Origin: Acidobacteriota bacterium
GTDB lineage: Bacteria; Acidobacteriota; Vicinamibacteria; Vicinamibacterales; UBA2999
Reading direction: 5' to 3'
Assembly: GCA_018000455.1 (NCBI GenBank)
Contig: JAGNJW010000016.1
Coordinates: 1-64,000, forward strand
DNA: 64,000 nt
Part shown: positions 1-9,242 of the stretch, one piece after another
Position numbering within the stretch: the stretch's first letter is position 1
Layout of the letters: each line of letters opens with the position of its first letter
Position numbers and translations under genes: made by a program
Notes under the pieces: generated by a model
The model's database searches: none
Told to the model about the DNA's origin: nothing
The model's input: only the letters and a program-made list of their open reading frames with translations

Positions 1-257
1 TCAACTTCCTGTGCCGCGACTCGATTCTGGCGGCGCCGATCGTGCTCGATGCCGCCCTGTTCCTCGACCTGGCGAAGCGCTCGGGCATGTCGGGCATCCA
101 GGAGTGGTTGTCGTTCTACTTCAAGGCACCAATGCACGCGCCCGAGGTCTACCCCGAGCACGACCTGTTCATCCAACTGATGAAGCTGAAGAACACGCTG
201 CGCTACCTCAAGGGCGAGGAACTCATCACCCACCTCGGCCGCGAGTACTACGACTAG
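1..257 (+). CDS. myo-inositol-1(3)-phosphate synthase, C-terminal part
   Basis: Only the last 84 codons are inside the window; the reading frame begins at base 3 and ends with TAG at 255-257. The visible protein starts NFLCRDSILAAPIVLD and continues through GIQEWLSFYFKAPMH, EHDLF and MKLKNTLR. These are signatures of the C-terminal segment of bacterial inositol-3-phosphate synthase, which converts glucose 6-phosphate to inositol phosphate in an NAD-dependent reaction in the cytoplasm. The product feeds inositol lipids or compatible solutes. The NAD-binding part lies upstream of the window, so completeness cannot be judged. The gene converges with a small minus-strand ORF ending at 281. Confidence 0.85.
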   Translation, partial: NFLCRDSILAAPIVLDAALFLDLAKRSGMSGIQEWLSFYFKAPMHAPEVYPEHDLFIQLMKLKNTLRYLKGEELITHLGREYYD

Positions 258-280
258 AGCGGGTAGCGCGGGCCGCGCCC

Positions 281-475
281 CTACTTTGTCAGCGTCTTAG
301 CTTGTCGCGCTTCGTAGCGCTCGCGTGCGGCCTGCTCCCAGGCCACTGGATCGATCCCTCAACAACTGTGCGGTGCCCGCCGGTAGCCTTCCCAGAACTG
401 CCGGAAGGCTTCGCGGAACTCCTGCCACAGGACGCGGGGACGCGAGACGGCGACGGGGGCATCGTGGTGCGGCAT
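281..475 (-). CDS. candidate 64-residue selenoprotein with an in-frame UGA (Cys-Sec)
   Basis: Starting at ATG 475, an ORF reads 38 codons to TGA at 361-359 and continues in the same frame for 25 more codons to TAG at 283-281. The part before the TGA ends GYRRAPHSC; the part after begins GIDPVAWEQAARERYEARQ. Both halves have ordinary charged helical composition, unlike the arginine-rich shadows in the other frames. Read as selenocysteine, residues 38-39 would be Cys-Sec. A hairpin 14 nt after the UGA fits the bacterial SECIS pattern. I do not recognise the family. The alternative is a small gene killed by a nonsense mutation. A second, much clearer UGA-containing gene at 9243 makes Sec use in this genome plausible. 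The upstream TGA in frame limits the start to ATG 475 or a nearby GTG. Confidence 0.45.
329..344 (-). promoter_or_regulatory. putative bSECIS hairpin after UGA 361-359
   Basis: On the minus strand GGCCT (344-340) pairs with AGGCC (333-329) around the loop GGGAGC (339-334). The stem can be extended by a T-G and a G-C pair (345/328, 346/327). The apical loop starts 19 nt after the UGA and begins with G, both within the limits described for bacterial SECIS elements. Confidence 0.4.
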
Positions 476-597
476 GGGTCCATCGTAGCGCACGTGTCAG
501 GTGGGCGGCGCGATATCGGTGGGCGCTGCGCGCATTCGCGGCCCGCCGCCACGCCGGCACTCCTTGCCAGCCACCGCGGCGCTATTCTGTCGGGCGC

Positions 598-948
598 ATG
601 CGGCCAGCCAGGACCACTCTGGCGACCCGCACCGCGCGGCCGGGGTCTCGGCGCGATCGTGCCGTGCTGCACCACGGTCAGCGGCTCACCAGCATCGAAT
701 CCGGGCGCTCGTCCCGCGTCGGCGTGCTCGTCGGTCAGGGCGGTTTCGGCCAGGTGCTCCTGGCCACGAGGCTCGGCAGCGCCGACCACGTGCCAACCAC
801 CGTCTGCATCAAGGCCAGCACCCGGCAGGACGGCTGGTTGCGCGAAGCCCACTTCGAGCGGCTGCGAGAGAAGGGCGTGCGCATCGCCCGTGCTGAGCCC
901 AGCGCAGTTCCGGCGCCTGGCCGCCGCGCCGCGGTCGGTGGGCGGTGA
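598..948 (+). pseudogene. truncated Ser/Thr protein kinase (N-lobe only)
   Basis: The ORF from ATG 598 gives 116 residues. The middle contains GQGGFGQVLLATRLG, a glycine-rich ATP loop, then VCIKAS with the candidate VAIK-type lysine, and WLREAHF. This matches the N-lobe of acidobacterial-type protein kinases. After HFERL the similarity stops and the reading frame ends in an arginine/proline-rich tail at TGA 946-948. There is no HRD or DFG motif, so the catalytic C-lobe is missing and kinase activity is not expected. I read it as a deletion remnant. The 86 bp that follow, up to the next start, are unusually AT-rich for this genome. Confidence 0.5.
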
Positions 949-1034
949 CTAAGGACAATCGAATCAATATGAAATAGCTCGATTTGACCGCCGAAACAAT
1001 ATGGATCTAGAGTCATCGGGCTCCCTGATTCCGG

Positions 1035-4000
1035 ATGTCCCACCGTTGCCGTCGTCTCATCCTCTGCCTGGCCGTGCTGTGGCAAAGCGTGGCCAGTGCC
1101 ACCGGCCAGAGTGGCAGCGGCGGCATCGTGGGGCAGGTGGTCGATGAGGCCGGCGCACCAGTGCCCGGAGCCACGGTGGTCGTCACGTCGGTGGCGACCG
1201 GCTCGGCTCGCACCACCCTGACCGACCGCGACGGCACCTTCGCAGTACCGGGCGTGGGGCCGGGGACCTACCGCGTGCGCATCGCCCTGGCCGGCTTTCG
1301 TCCCCTGGTTCGTGACGGCATCGGCGTGGCCACCGGCGACGCCGTCCGGGTGGACGGGGTGCTCATCGTGGGCGGTGTGGATGAAACCGTGAGGGTGACG
1401 GCCGACGTCCCGCTCCTCCGCGCCGCGACGGCGGCTCTCGGGCAGGCCATCGACGGCCGCACGGTCGCGGGCCTGCCGCTCAACGGCCGCAGTGTCATCA
1501 GCCTGACCGCACTCGCCCCAGGTGTCGCGTTGCCGCCGGGCTCGACCCTGCCGCGCATCAACGGCGGCCGTCCGCGCACCAACGAGTACCTCTTCGACGG
1601 CATTTCAGTGCTGCAGCCCGAGCCGGGCCAGGTCGCCTTCCTGCCCAACATCGATGCCATCCAGGATGTGGCCATCATCAGCAACAGCCCACCGGCCGAG
1701 TTCGGCCGCTTCAATGGTGGCGTCGTGAGTCTCACGACCAAGGCAGGCACCAACACCTGGCACGGCAGCGTGTTCGAGTTCGCGCGCCACGAAGCCCTCA
1801 ACGCGCGGCACTACTTCGCGCCGCCTGGCCCGAAGCCCGTGTTCCGCCGCCACCAGGCCGGCGGGGTCGCCGGCGGACCGCTGGTGCGGAACCGGCTGTT
1901 CCTGTTTGCCGACTACCAGGGCCAGCGTCAGTCGATCGCCCGCACCGCGATCTCGACCGTGCCGACGCTGCTGCAGCGGCAGGGCGTCTTCACCGAGCCG
2001 ATTGCCGGCGCGGTGCCGATCATCCACGACCCGGCGTCCGGCACCACGACGCGGACGCCGTTTCCCGGCAACGCGATTCCGGCCGACCGGGTCGACCCGG
2101 TGGCACGCAGGCTGCTCGAGCGTTATCCGCTGCCGACCAGCGGTGGCACGGCCAACAACTACCGGCGCGTCGGCAGTGAAGCCGTCGATCAGGATCTGGT
2201 CAGTGCGCGCCTCGACGCTGGTCTGCCAGGCGAACGCGATCGGCTCTTCGTCCGGCTCACGCGCTTCGGCGAGACCTTCCTGCCGGTGGCACCGCTGCCC
2301 GACGGTAGTGGCGTCGCCTCGGGCACCCGCGGTCCGCAGTCGACGGCGTCGCAGTCGCTCGCGGCCGGCTACCAGCACGTCTTCACCGATCGACTCGTGC
2401 ACGACCTCCGCCTTGGCGACACCCGACGCCACGTCACGCGCACCGCCGCGCAGTTGCCGTCGCCGGCGTCGGACGCGCTCGGCCTGCCGGGCATCGTGTC
2501 CACGGCCCGTTTCCCCAACACGCTCCCCACCGTGATCATCGCGGGTTACCAACAGCTGGGGTCACCGGCCGGTACCGCCACCGACTCGGCGACCAGCGTC
2601 ACCCAGGTCGTCGACGTCCTGACCTGGCTGCGCGGACGCCACACCGTGAAACTCGGCGCCGACCTTCGCTGGCAGCGGCTCGACGTCGTGCAGCCGGCGT
2701 CGCCCACCGGCGCCTTCACGTTCAGCAGCCTGTTCACCGACTTGCCGGGGACGGTCGGCACTGGCACGCCGCTGGCGAGTTTCCTGCTCGGACAGGTCCA
2801 GCAGTTCTCGATCGACGTGCAGCAGGACCCGATCGAGAACCGCGCGCACCTGCAGGAGTACTTCGCGCAGGACGACTGGCGGGTGACCGACCGGGTAACC
2901 ATCAATGCCGGTGTGCGCTACACGCTCAACTTTCCGTCGGTCGAAGTGCACGATCAAGGCGCGGTGCTGAACCTGACGACCCGACAGCTCGACTACCTCG
3001 GCCGTGACCATCAGCCGCGCGCCGCCCGCACGCTGCACACGCACAACGTCGGGCCGCGGCTCGGCATCGTGGGCCGGCCGACCGAGCGCACCGTGGTTGG
3101 CGCCGGCTATGGCCTGGTCTGGATCGAGATGACCGGCATCACGACACCGTTCACGACGCCCGCCTTTCCGTTCGTGCAGACGGTGTCGCAACCAGCGCTC
3201 GATACCCTGACGCCGGCTTTCACCCTGGCCGGCGGGCCCACCGTGGTGCCGGCGCCGCTCACGAGCTCGGCCGGCCTGGGGCAGGGAGTGTTCGCGGTCG
3301 ATCGCGACCTGGGCTCCGGTTACGTGCAGCAATGGAACGCGTCGCTCCGGCGGGCGCTGACCTCGCATCTGGCACTCGACATCGCCTACGTGGGCTCGTC
3401 GATCACGCGTGTGGGTCTGCCCGACGCGAACTTGAATCAGTTGAGCGTGGCGGAGCTGGCGCGCGGTCGCGAGCTGCTGACGCTCGTCCCGAATCCCTAC
3501 GCCGGCCTGATGCCCCCCGGCTCGTCGCTCGGCGGTTCGACCATCCCGCTGGCGCAGCTGCTCAAGCCCTACCCGGAGTTCACGACCGTGAGTCTCTACC
3601 GCAACAACGTCGGCACGACCCGCTATCACGGCCTGACCGCCCGGCTGGAGCAGCGGCTGCGCGGCGGCCTGTCGTTCCTCGTGAGCCACACGCGATCGCG
3701 TCTTGTCGACGACGCGTCGTCGGTGTTCGACGCTTCGATTCCGACCGCGCCGGTGGCCGGCGCCGACCACCCGGCCGACAGCTACGACCGGGCTCGCGAG
3801 CGCGACTATTCCACCGGCGACATCCCGCACGTGCTCGTGGCATCCGCCGTGTGGGATCTGCCCTTCGGCGCCGGCCGCCGCCGTCATCCCCGCGGCCTGG
3901 CCGGTGCCGTCGTGAACGACTGGACGCTCTCGGGCGTTGGCACGCTCCAGTCGGGCCTGCCGATCGCCGTCACGCAGGCCACCAACACCAACGCGTTCGC

Positions 4001-4358
4001 CGGGTTCGGCATCCAGCGGCCCAACCTCGTCGGAGACCCGACCCTGCCCGCCGGCGAGCGAGGAGCTGCGCGCTGGTTCAACACCAGCGCTTTCGCCACG
4101 GCGCCGCAATTCACGCTCGGCACGGCGTCGCGTAATCCGGTGCGCGGTCCCGGCTATCGCAATCTCGATGTGGCCTTGCTCAGGCGCGTGCGGCTACGCT
4201 CGTCGCTGGCGCTCGAGTTGCGGGTCGAGGCCTTCAACCTGACGAACACACCCGCGCTCGGCGCGCCCAACGGCGTCTTCGGGTCTGCGGCCTTCGGTTC
4301 GATCACGACCGCCGGCGATCCGCGCGTGCTCCAGGTCGCGGCGAAGCTCGTGTTCTAA
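1035..4358 (+). CDS. Oar-like TonB-dependent outer-membrane receptor
   Basis: A 1107-residue protein with a signal peptide (about residues 1-24, ending SATGQ). A carboxypeptidase-regulatory-like beta-sandwich follows (GGIVGQVVDEAGAPVPGA to about residue 120), then a plug domain with LPLNGRSVISL and NEYLFDG, and a long barrel ending in a typical C-terminal strand with final Phe (VLQVAAKLVF). This architecture is the large Oar/SusC-like receptor class that Acidobacteriota carry in many copies, used for uptake of oligomeric substrates or siderophores. The substrate cannot be read from the sequence. It is a lone gene; the upstream AT-rich stretch 961-1010 contains TTGACC at 984-989 and may hold its promoter. 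No strong ribosome-binding site precedes ATG 1035. Confidence 0.88.
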   Translation: MSHRCRRLILCLAVLWQSVASATGQSGSGGIVGQVVDEAGAPVPGATVVVTSVATGSARTTLTDRDGTFAVPGVGPGTYRVRIALAGFRPLVRDGIGVATGDAVRVDGVLIVGGVDETVRVTADVPLLRAATAALGQAIDGRTVAGLPLNGRSVISLTALAPGVALPPGSTLPRINGGRPRTNEYLFDGISVLQPEPGQVAFLPNIDAIQDVAIISNSPPAEFGRFNGGVVSLTTKAGTNTWHGSVFEFARHEALNARHYFAPPGPKPVFRRHQAGGVAGGPLVRNRLFLFADYQGQRQSIARTAISTVPTLLQRQGVFTEPIAGAVPIIHDPASGTTTRTPFPGNAIPADRVDPVARRLLERYPLPTSGGTANNYRRVGSEAVDQDLVSARLDAGLPGERDRLFVRLTRFGETFLPVAPLPDGSGVASGTRGPQSTASQSLAAGYQHVFTDRLVHDLRLGDTRRHVTRTAAQLPSPASDALGLPGIVSTARFPNTLPTVIIAGYQQLGSPAGTATDSATSVTQVVDVLTWLRGRHTVKLGADLRWQRLDVVQPASPTGAFTFSSLFTDLPGTVGTGTPLASFLLGQVQQFSIDVQQDPIENRAHLQEYFAQDDWRVTDRVTINAGVRYTLNFPSVEVHDQGAVLNLTTRQLDYLGRDHQPRAARTLHTHNVGPRLGIVGRPTERTVVGAGYGLVWIEMTGITTPFTTPAFPFVQTVSQPALDTLTPAFTLAGGPTVVPAPLTSSAGLGQGVFAVDRDLGSGYVQQWNASLRRALTSHLALDIAYVGSSITRVGLPDANLNQLSVAELARGRELLTLVPNPYAGLMPPGSSLGGSTIPLAQLLKPYPEFTTVSLYRNNVGTTRYHGLTARLEQRLRGGLSFLVSHTRSRLVDDASSVFDASIPTAPVAGADHPADSYDRARERDYSTGDIPHVLVASAVWDLPFGAGRRRHPRGLAGAVVNDWTLSGVGTLQSGLPIAVTQATNTNAFAGFGIQRPNLVGDPTLPAGERGAARWFNTSAFATAPQFTLGTASRNPVRGPGYRNLDVALLRRVRLRSSLALELRVEAFNLTNTPALGAPNGVFGSAAFGSITTAGDPRVLQVAAKLVF

Positions 4359-4543
4359 ACGGGCGCGCCGGCCAGGCCGCCGGTGAAGACGATGCGGTTG
4401 CCGGCGGCGTCGACCCAGGTCTGATGCCACTGTTGGTCGGCAGCGACGTAGAGCGTCAGGCTCTTGCCTTCGCCGCCGCTGGCGGCAGTCCAGTGCTCGA
4501 GCAGGGCGCAGCCGCCGAGCGACGTCAGCACCGCATACCGCAT
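4355..4543 (-). pseudogene. remnant of a secreted DUF1579-like protein
   Basis: The 62-residue ORF contains GGCALLEHWTAASGGEGKSL, then a WHQTWVDAAGNRIVF segment. These resemble the middle of secreted proteins in which a GCALLEHW block is followed by GKSLNFYD and WHQTWVD blocks. Those proteins are normally about 150-200 residues with a signal peptide. Here the N-terminal half and the end are missing, and the stop overlaps the stop of the convergent TonB receptor. I interpret it as a gene fragment. The exact family assignment is from memory of these motifs and is tentative. Confidence 0.45.
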
Positions 4544-4658
4544 CGAGGGCAGCCTCCGGCGGCGACGCTACCGTGCTTTCGACAGGCTGGCAAGCACCGA
4601 GGGACCAACGCCCAGTGGCAGGGGATGATCGGGCGAAGAAGCGCCTGGCCCTCGTGCG

Positions 4659-5138
4659 TCAGGCGGGCAGTGCCAGATACGCAGCGACGAGCCGCAGCTG
4701 GTGTGTCCAGCCTTCGTCGTTCCCGGCCAAGGCCTTGGCCCGCCGTTCGAGCGGGATGCGGTCGAAGCCCGACTCGGTGATCGTCAGCGTCGTGCCGCCG
4801 GGCGCGGTCTCGAGCACGAACTCCACGAGCGTCATCGGGCCAGTGCTGTCACCGCCGGGGTGCCAGCGAAACGACAGCCGGCGCTCGGGGTCCACGCGCT
4901 CGACGGCGACGACAAAGGGCGTGCCGGCGTGCGGAGCCTGCATGCGGGCCACCTCCGGGTCGACGGCCGTCGGCCGGATCCGCGCCGCCACTGTCGTTCC
5001 GGCGACGAACGGGCCGTCGAACTCGGCCCCGAACCAGGCGCCGAACTGCGCGCTGTCGCTGATGGCGGCCCAGACCCGCGCCAGCGGCGCCTCGAGGTGG
5101 GTGGTCTTGCGGATGCTGGTCGCGGCGGAATCTGTCAT
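4659..5138 (-). CDS. SRPBCC / AHSA1-type domain protein
   Basis: A 159-residue cytoplasmic protein starting MTDSAATSIRKTTHLEAPLARVWAAISD. It has the START-like fold signature of the AHSA1 group: a first beta strand followed by W.A.(S/T)D, a central HPGG and a TLTITESGFDRIP segment near the C-terminus. Such proteins bind small hydrophobic ligands or act as Hsp90-activator-like modules; a specific role cannot be inferred. ATG 5138 is chosen over ATG 5156 because GGAGGTT lies 4-10 nt before it. These genes often pair with an ArsR regulator, but none is adjacent here. Confidence 0.8.
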   Translation of the reverse strand: MTDSAATSIRKTTHLEAPLARVWAAISDSAQFGAWFGAEFDGPFVAGTTVAARIRPTAVDPEVARMQAPHAGTPFVVAVERVDPERRLSFRWHPGGDSTGPMTLVEFVLETAPGGTTLTITESGFDRIPLERRAKALAGNDEGWTHQLRLVAAYLALPA

Positions 5139-5214
5139 GCAACCTCCATGTTGCACGACAGCGTAGTCCGGCGATCGCCGCGTGGCAACCGGAAACGTGA
5201 GCCGCGCCTGCGTC

Positions 5215-6909
5215 TCAGGTCACGGGCGGTGCCGGATCGTAGAGCGCGCGCCTGAGATTCCCGGTCAGGCGATCGATTTCACCGTCGGGCCGCTCGCACT
5301 GCGAGAGCGCCCGCCGCACCATCTCGATGCCGCCCTCGAACTCCGGTTGCACGACCGCGTCGACGCCAAGCCCGCGCAGCGTCTCGACGTGCGCCGTGCC
5401 GCTGGCCCGCGCCACGACATAGATACGCGGGTTGAGACGGCGAGCGCGCTCGATGCCGAGGTGCACGGCCCGCCAGTCTGGCACCGCCACGACGAGCATC
5501 CGCGCCTGCGCTACGCCGGCGGCGCGCAGGATGTCTTCGCTGCCGATGTCGCCCCAGATGGCCGGCACGCCCTGTTCGCGCGGTGGCGTCAGGGTCTCGT
5601 GGTGGGCGTCGACGACGAGATAGGGCAGACCAGCCGCCTGCAGCACGTCCACCACGGCCCGCCCGGTGCGGCCGTAACCGGCCACGATGACGTGGTTTTC
5701 GAGGGCCGACGACAGCAGCGGGGCATCGGTGCCGGGAGCCGGCCGGCGCAGGCGCCCGGCCAGCCGGCGAGCCACCGGCAACAGACCCGGGAAGACCAGC
5801 GGCGACAGCGCCATCGAGAGCACCGTGCAGGTGAGCGCCAGGTCGTAGGTGTTGGCCGAGATGAAGCCGCCAGAGCGGCCCGCCCGGGCCAGCACGAAGC
5901 TGAACTCCCCGATCTGGGAGAGGCCGAGGCCGATGATCCAGGGGGCCATGTTGCGGTAGGCGAACGCCCGCGCCAGCGCGCCGAAGATGAGCGCCTTGCC
6001 AACGACGATCGCGGCCACCAGCGCCGCCACGTCGCCGGCATGGGCGACGACGTAGGCGGGGTCGAACAGCATGCCGACCGAGACGAAGAACAGCAGACCG
6101 AAGACGTCGCGCAGGGGCGCCACGTCGCTCAGGGCCTGATGGCTGAGCTCCGACTCGCTGATGACGACGCCGGCGATGAAGGCGCCGATGGCAAACGACA
6201 ACCCGAGCGCGTGGGCGACTGAGCCGACGCCGACCCCGGCGGCGACCACGGCCACCAGAAACAGCTCGCGTGAGCCCCAGCCCACGACGCGGCGCAGGAC
6301 GGCGGGCAGCACGCGCGTGCCGACCACGATCATCACGGCCAGGAAGGCCGCCGCGATGAGCGTCGCCTGCAGCAGCCGGCCGCCGATACCCTCGGTCTCG
6401 CCCAGTTGCGGCAGCACGATGAGAATCGGCACCACGGCCAGGTCCTGCACGACCAGCAAGCCGATCATCACGCGGCTGGCGAGCGTGGCCATCGTGCTCG
6501 TGGCCGCCAGCGTCTTCAGCACGACCATCGTGCTCGAGAGCGAGATCATCGCGCCGAACCACACGGCATCGAGGGTCGGCATGCCGGCGACCGAGCGGCC
6601 GACCCAGGTGCCGAAAGCGGCGGTGGCGATAATCTGCAACGGGCCGCCAATGAGCGCGATCCGCCGTACCGCCCTGAGATCCCGCAGCGATACCTCGAGA
6701 CCCAGGGCGAAGAGCAGCAGTGCGACGCCGATCTCGGCCAGCAGCTCGATGTCCTCGAGGTGCCCGACGGTCGGTCCGGCGGTGTGCGGACCGACGACGA
6801 CCCCCGCCGCCACGTAGCCGACCAATAGCGGCAGGCCGAGCGCGCGGGCGACGATGGCGCCGCCCAGGCCGGCGACGACGATGAGGACGAAATCCGCGGC
6901 GATGCCCAT
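5215..6909 (-). CDS. CPA2 monovalent cation:proton antiporter with RCK/TrkA-N domain (KefB/YbaL-like)
   Basis: A 564-residue inner-membrane protein. Residues 1 to about 385 form a dozen hydrophobic helices of the Na+/H+ exchanger type, with GYVAAGVVVGPHTAG early and LLLFALGLEVSLRDL after it, as in KefB, KefC and YbaL. After about residue 400 comes a TrkA-N Rossmann domain starting VIVAGYGRTGRAVVDVL, the nucleotide-sensing module that gates such exchangers. It probably exports K+ or Na+ in exchange for protons. The C-terminal TrkA-C domain is absent, so the protein is closer to the short YbaL layout. AGGCGG precedes ATG 6909. It stands alone between unrelated minus-strand genes. Confidence 0.85.
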   Translation of the reverse strand: MGIAADFVLIVVAGLGGAIVARALGLPLLVGYVAAGVVVGPHTAGPTVGHLEDIELLAEIGVALLLFALGLEVSLRDLRAVRRIALIGGPLQIIATAAFGTWVGRSVAGMPTLDAVWFGAMISLSSTMVVLKTLAATSTMATLASRVMIGLLVVQDLAVVPILIVLPQLGETEGIGGRLLQATLIAAAFLAVMIVVGTRVLPAVLRRVVGWGSRELFLVAVVAAGVGVGSVAHALGLSFAIGAFIAGVVISESELSHQALSDVAPLRDVFGLLFFVSVGMLFDPAYVVAHAGDVAALVAAIVVGKALIFGALARAFAYRNMAPWIIGLGLSQIGEFSFVLARAGRSGGFISANTYDLALTCTVLSMALSPLVFPGLLPVARRLAGRLRRPAPGTDAPLLSSALENHVIVAGYGRTGRAVVDVLQAAGLPYLVVDAHHETLTPPREQGVPAIWGDIGSEDILRAAGVAQARMLVVAVPDWRAVHLGIERARRLNPRIYVVARASGTAHVETLRGLGVDAVVQPEFEGGIEMVRRALSQCERPDGEIDRLTGNLRRALYDPAPPVT

Positions 6910-6990
6910 GCGACCGCCTCATCGTCTCACGCTGAGTGCGCTTGGTGGCCGACGTTGACGATGGCCGGAGCGCCCCGCATGCGGGGCCGT

Positions 6991-7887
6991 CTACTCGGCG
7001 ATGTAGCGCCAGGGCGCGTCGGTTGACCCCCGCGACCAGATCGTGAAGAACGGCTGACCGTCCGGTGCGGCGCCAGCGGCCGGCCGGGCGTTCGGACGGA
7101 TGAACCCGAACGAGACGCCGAGATCGCCACTCGAGGCGACGAGCGCGACGTCGGTGGACCATTCGACCGGACTCGGCGTGCCTGGCGGCTGACCACGGCC
7201 CACCAGTTGGCCGATGGCGTCGGCCCCGACGACGTATGGCGCGTTGGCGGGCCCGCCCATGTTGACGGACGTCGCCTGACCGTACTTCACGAAGGCCGGT
7301 CCCAGGCCGATCGTCTGCGCCTCGTCGGAGAAGGCGCGCTCGGCGCTGACGAGCGAGGCCCGCTGCTGGTCGAGCCACGCGGGGTCGCTGCGCGGGGCCG
7401 TCATCTCCGCTGGCAGAAGTGGCGGCATCATCGCCATCGACGCCTCGCCCTCGGGCCGCCTGGCGCGCTTGTAGCCGGCGACGCGCCACCCCCCTGGGTT
7501 CTTGATCCAGTAGGCCATGTACTTCATCGGCACGGTGCGCCCATCCCGGTGGCTGAGTGTCATGAAGCCGAACGTGAAGCCGTGCAGGCCGTCGGCCGAC
7601 AGGCCGACCCGGATCGGCGTCCAGGAGGCGCGTGCCGTCGCATCGGGACTCGCGCCAAGGAACGCCGTCACTTCGGTAAGGCCGCGGTAGAGCGTGGCGG
7701 GCGGACCCGGGACGATGATGGTGTCGGCAAGCATCGGCGTCAGGCCCTCAACCAGCCCGACGCGCGAGGCGCGCGCCGAGAAAGCCCGGTCGGCGGCCAG
7801 GAGTTCGTCGGCGCCTCGGGCCGGCGTCACCTGAGGGACCACTCCTTGGACCAGGGCGGCGAGCGCGAGCGTGAACCAGAGACGCAT
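6991..7887 (-). CDS. secreted protein with two NTF2/SnoaL-like (DUF4440-type) domains
   Basis: A 298-residue protein with a signal peptide (MRLWFTLALAALVQGVVPQ, likely cleaved near residue 25). Two similar halves follow. Each starts with an ADRAFS or AERAFSDEAQ helix and contains a G..F.FG(F) strand, the pattern of the NTF2-like fold used by DUF4440/SnoaL proteins. The first half ends around PGGWRVAGYKRAR and the second at DAPWRYIAE. Proteins of this type are common as periplasmic proteins of unknown function. No catalytic residues are evident. Confidence 0.65.
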   Translation of the reverse strand: MRLWFTLALAALVQGVVPQVTPARGADELLAADRAFSARASRVGLVEGLTPMLADTIIVPGPPATLYRGLTEVTAFLGASPDATARASWTPIRVGLSADGLHGFTFGFMTLSHRDGRTVPMKYMAYWIKNPGGWRVAGYKRARRPEGEASMAMMPPLLPAEMTAPRSDPAWLDQQRASLVSAERAFSDEAQTIGLGPAFVKYGQATSVNMGGPANAPYVVGADAIGQLVGRGQPPGTPSPVEWSTDVALVASSGDLGVSFGFIRPNARPAAGAAPDGQPFFTIWSRGSTDAPWRYIAE

Positions 7888-7977
7888 ACGGTCCGCATCC
7901 TACGCTGTCTGGGGAGGCTGCACGACCTCAACATCCGGATTGCTGGGGCCACCGTTGTGACGGCGCGCGATCGGCCG

Positions 7978-9090
7978 CTACGGCGGCGTGAGGTCGTAGG
8001 TGATGTCGTCGAATTCCAGTTCGATGTAGGCATAGGCCCCGGCCTCTGCCGCGTAGCGCGCCTCGCCGCGTGCCGTGAGCGTGAACGGGCCGAAGGCGCG
8101 GTGGCTCGAGATGGGCGTCGACCACCGCTGACCTGTGGCGACGGTGCCGTCAGGCAACGCGCGACCGCGATCGTCCGACCAGAAGTCGGCGAGGCCTCCG
8201 TCGGCGCCAAAGACCAGCATGCCGGAGACCGTGTGCGCACCGAGGGTGAGGGTCGCCCGCGCCCGGTGGTCGTCCACCGCCTCCCAGCGAATCGCCGGTG
8301 TGAGCAGGCCGGCCGGCGCCATCAGGCACAGGTCGTTCAGAAAGGTCACCGTTTCCGAGCGCGTCATCGCCGCACCGCCGTCGCGTGCCACCGGCACGAG
8401 GCCGAGCGCTTTCACTGCCATCGTCGCGTGACCGTCGGCGAAGCGGTGATAGCCGGACGCCGGGATACCGAGCATGCGCGCGTCCAAGTAGAAGAGGCGC
8501 ACGGGCGGATTGACGGTGTTCGTCTGTTCGGCCACGATCGGCATCCAGCCGGCATCGGGTCCGCTGCGGATCCGGCCGTGCATGCGGGCGCGGAAGCGAA
8601 TGACGCGCGGGTGACCGACCACGCCACTGACGCGCAGAAAGCGCTGCACGGGTGCCGGCAGGGCCGCCAGGTCGTCGTCGGTGACAGCAGCGCCGGTGCC
8701 GCCCGCGGTCGCGGCAAGCGCGGCCCTGGCGTCGCGTTCGTAGGCGGCGCGCTGGCTCGTCGGGCCGGTGAGCAGGAAGGCCACGGCGGCGGCGAGCGCG
8801 ATCGCCGCATTGGCGGCGGCCCCCACCTTGGCGTCGCTCCACGATGGGACGATCGCCACCGTCGAGACGACGACGGCCGCCGCGGCTACGGCCCACCACC
8901 ACCGCGGCCAGATGTAGAGCCCGAACGCTGTTGCCAGGAAGAGCAGGGCGGCCACGCCCCACACCGCCCCCATCGGGGTCGAAATGGGTTGCTTCAGTTG
9001 CGGCAGTTCCGCCAGTCCAAAGGCCTTGGCGACGCCCATCAGGTGAATCGCCCCGTGGATCACGAGCACCGCTGCCAGCACGACACGCAT
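7978..9090 (-). CDS. DUF6544-family membrane protein
   Basis: A 370-residue protein beginning MRVVLAAVLVIHGAIHLMG. The first about 110 residues hold four hydrophobic helices. The rest is a soluble domain with PVQRFLRVSGVVG, FRARMHGRIRSGPDAGWMP, LNDLCLMAP and a C-terminal RGEARYAAEAG..Y.E.E.DDI block, all hallmarks of DUF6544. Function is unknown. Internal ATG 9090 is chosen over 9195 because the hydrophobic segment starts immediately there and the extra 35 residues have no family features. Confidence 0.7.
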   Translation of the reverse strand: MRVVLAAVLVIHGAIHLMGVAKAFGLAELPQLKQPISTPMGAVWGVAALLFLATAFGLYIWPRWWWAVAAAAVVVSTVAIVPSWSDAKVGAAANAAIALAAAVAFLLTGPTSQRAAYERDARAALAATAGGTGAAVTDDDLAALPAPVQRFLRVSGVVGHPRVIRFRARMHGRIRSGPDAGWMPIVAEQTNTVNPPVRLFYLDARMLGIPASGYHRFADGHATMAVKALGLVPVARDGGAAMTRSETVTFLNDLCLMAPAGLLTPAIRWEAVDDHRARATLTLGAHTVSGMLVFGADGGLADFWSDDRGRALPDGTVATGQRWSTPISSHRAFGPFTLTARGEARYAAEAGAYAYIELEFDDITYDLTPP

Positions 9091-9242
9091 GCCGCTGGAC
9101 CTGCAGAATCCGTTCCCATGGCGGCCGACGGCACCGGTGCTCACGACTGCGTGGTAGGCTTCGGCGCGGTGCCGAGGCTGCGGAATTCTTCGCACCCGAG
9201 CGGCGCCAGGTCCGCGCTCCGGCGCGGCGCTCGGCGAAACCC

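Noticed and set aside
5279..7489. 736-codon minus-strand frame
   Set aside because: Overlaps the CPA2 antiporter and the DUF4440-type gene in another frame and has shadow-type low-complexity composition.
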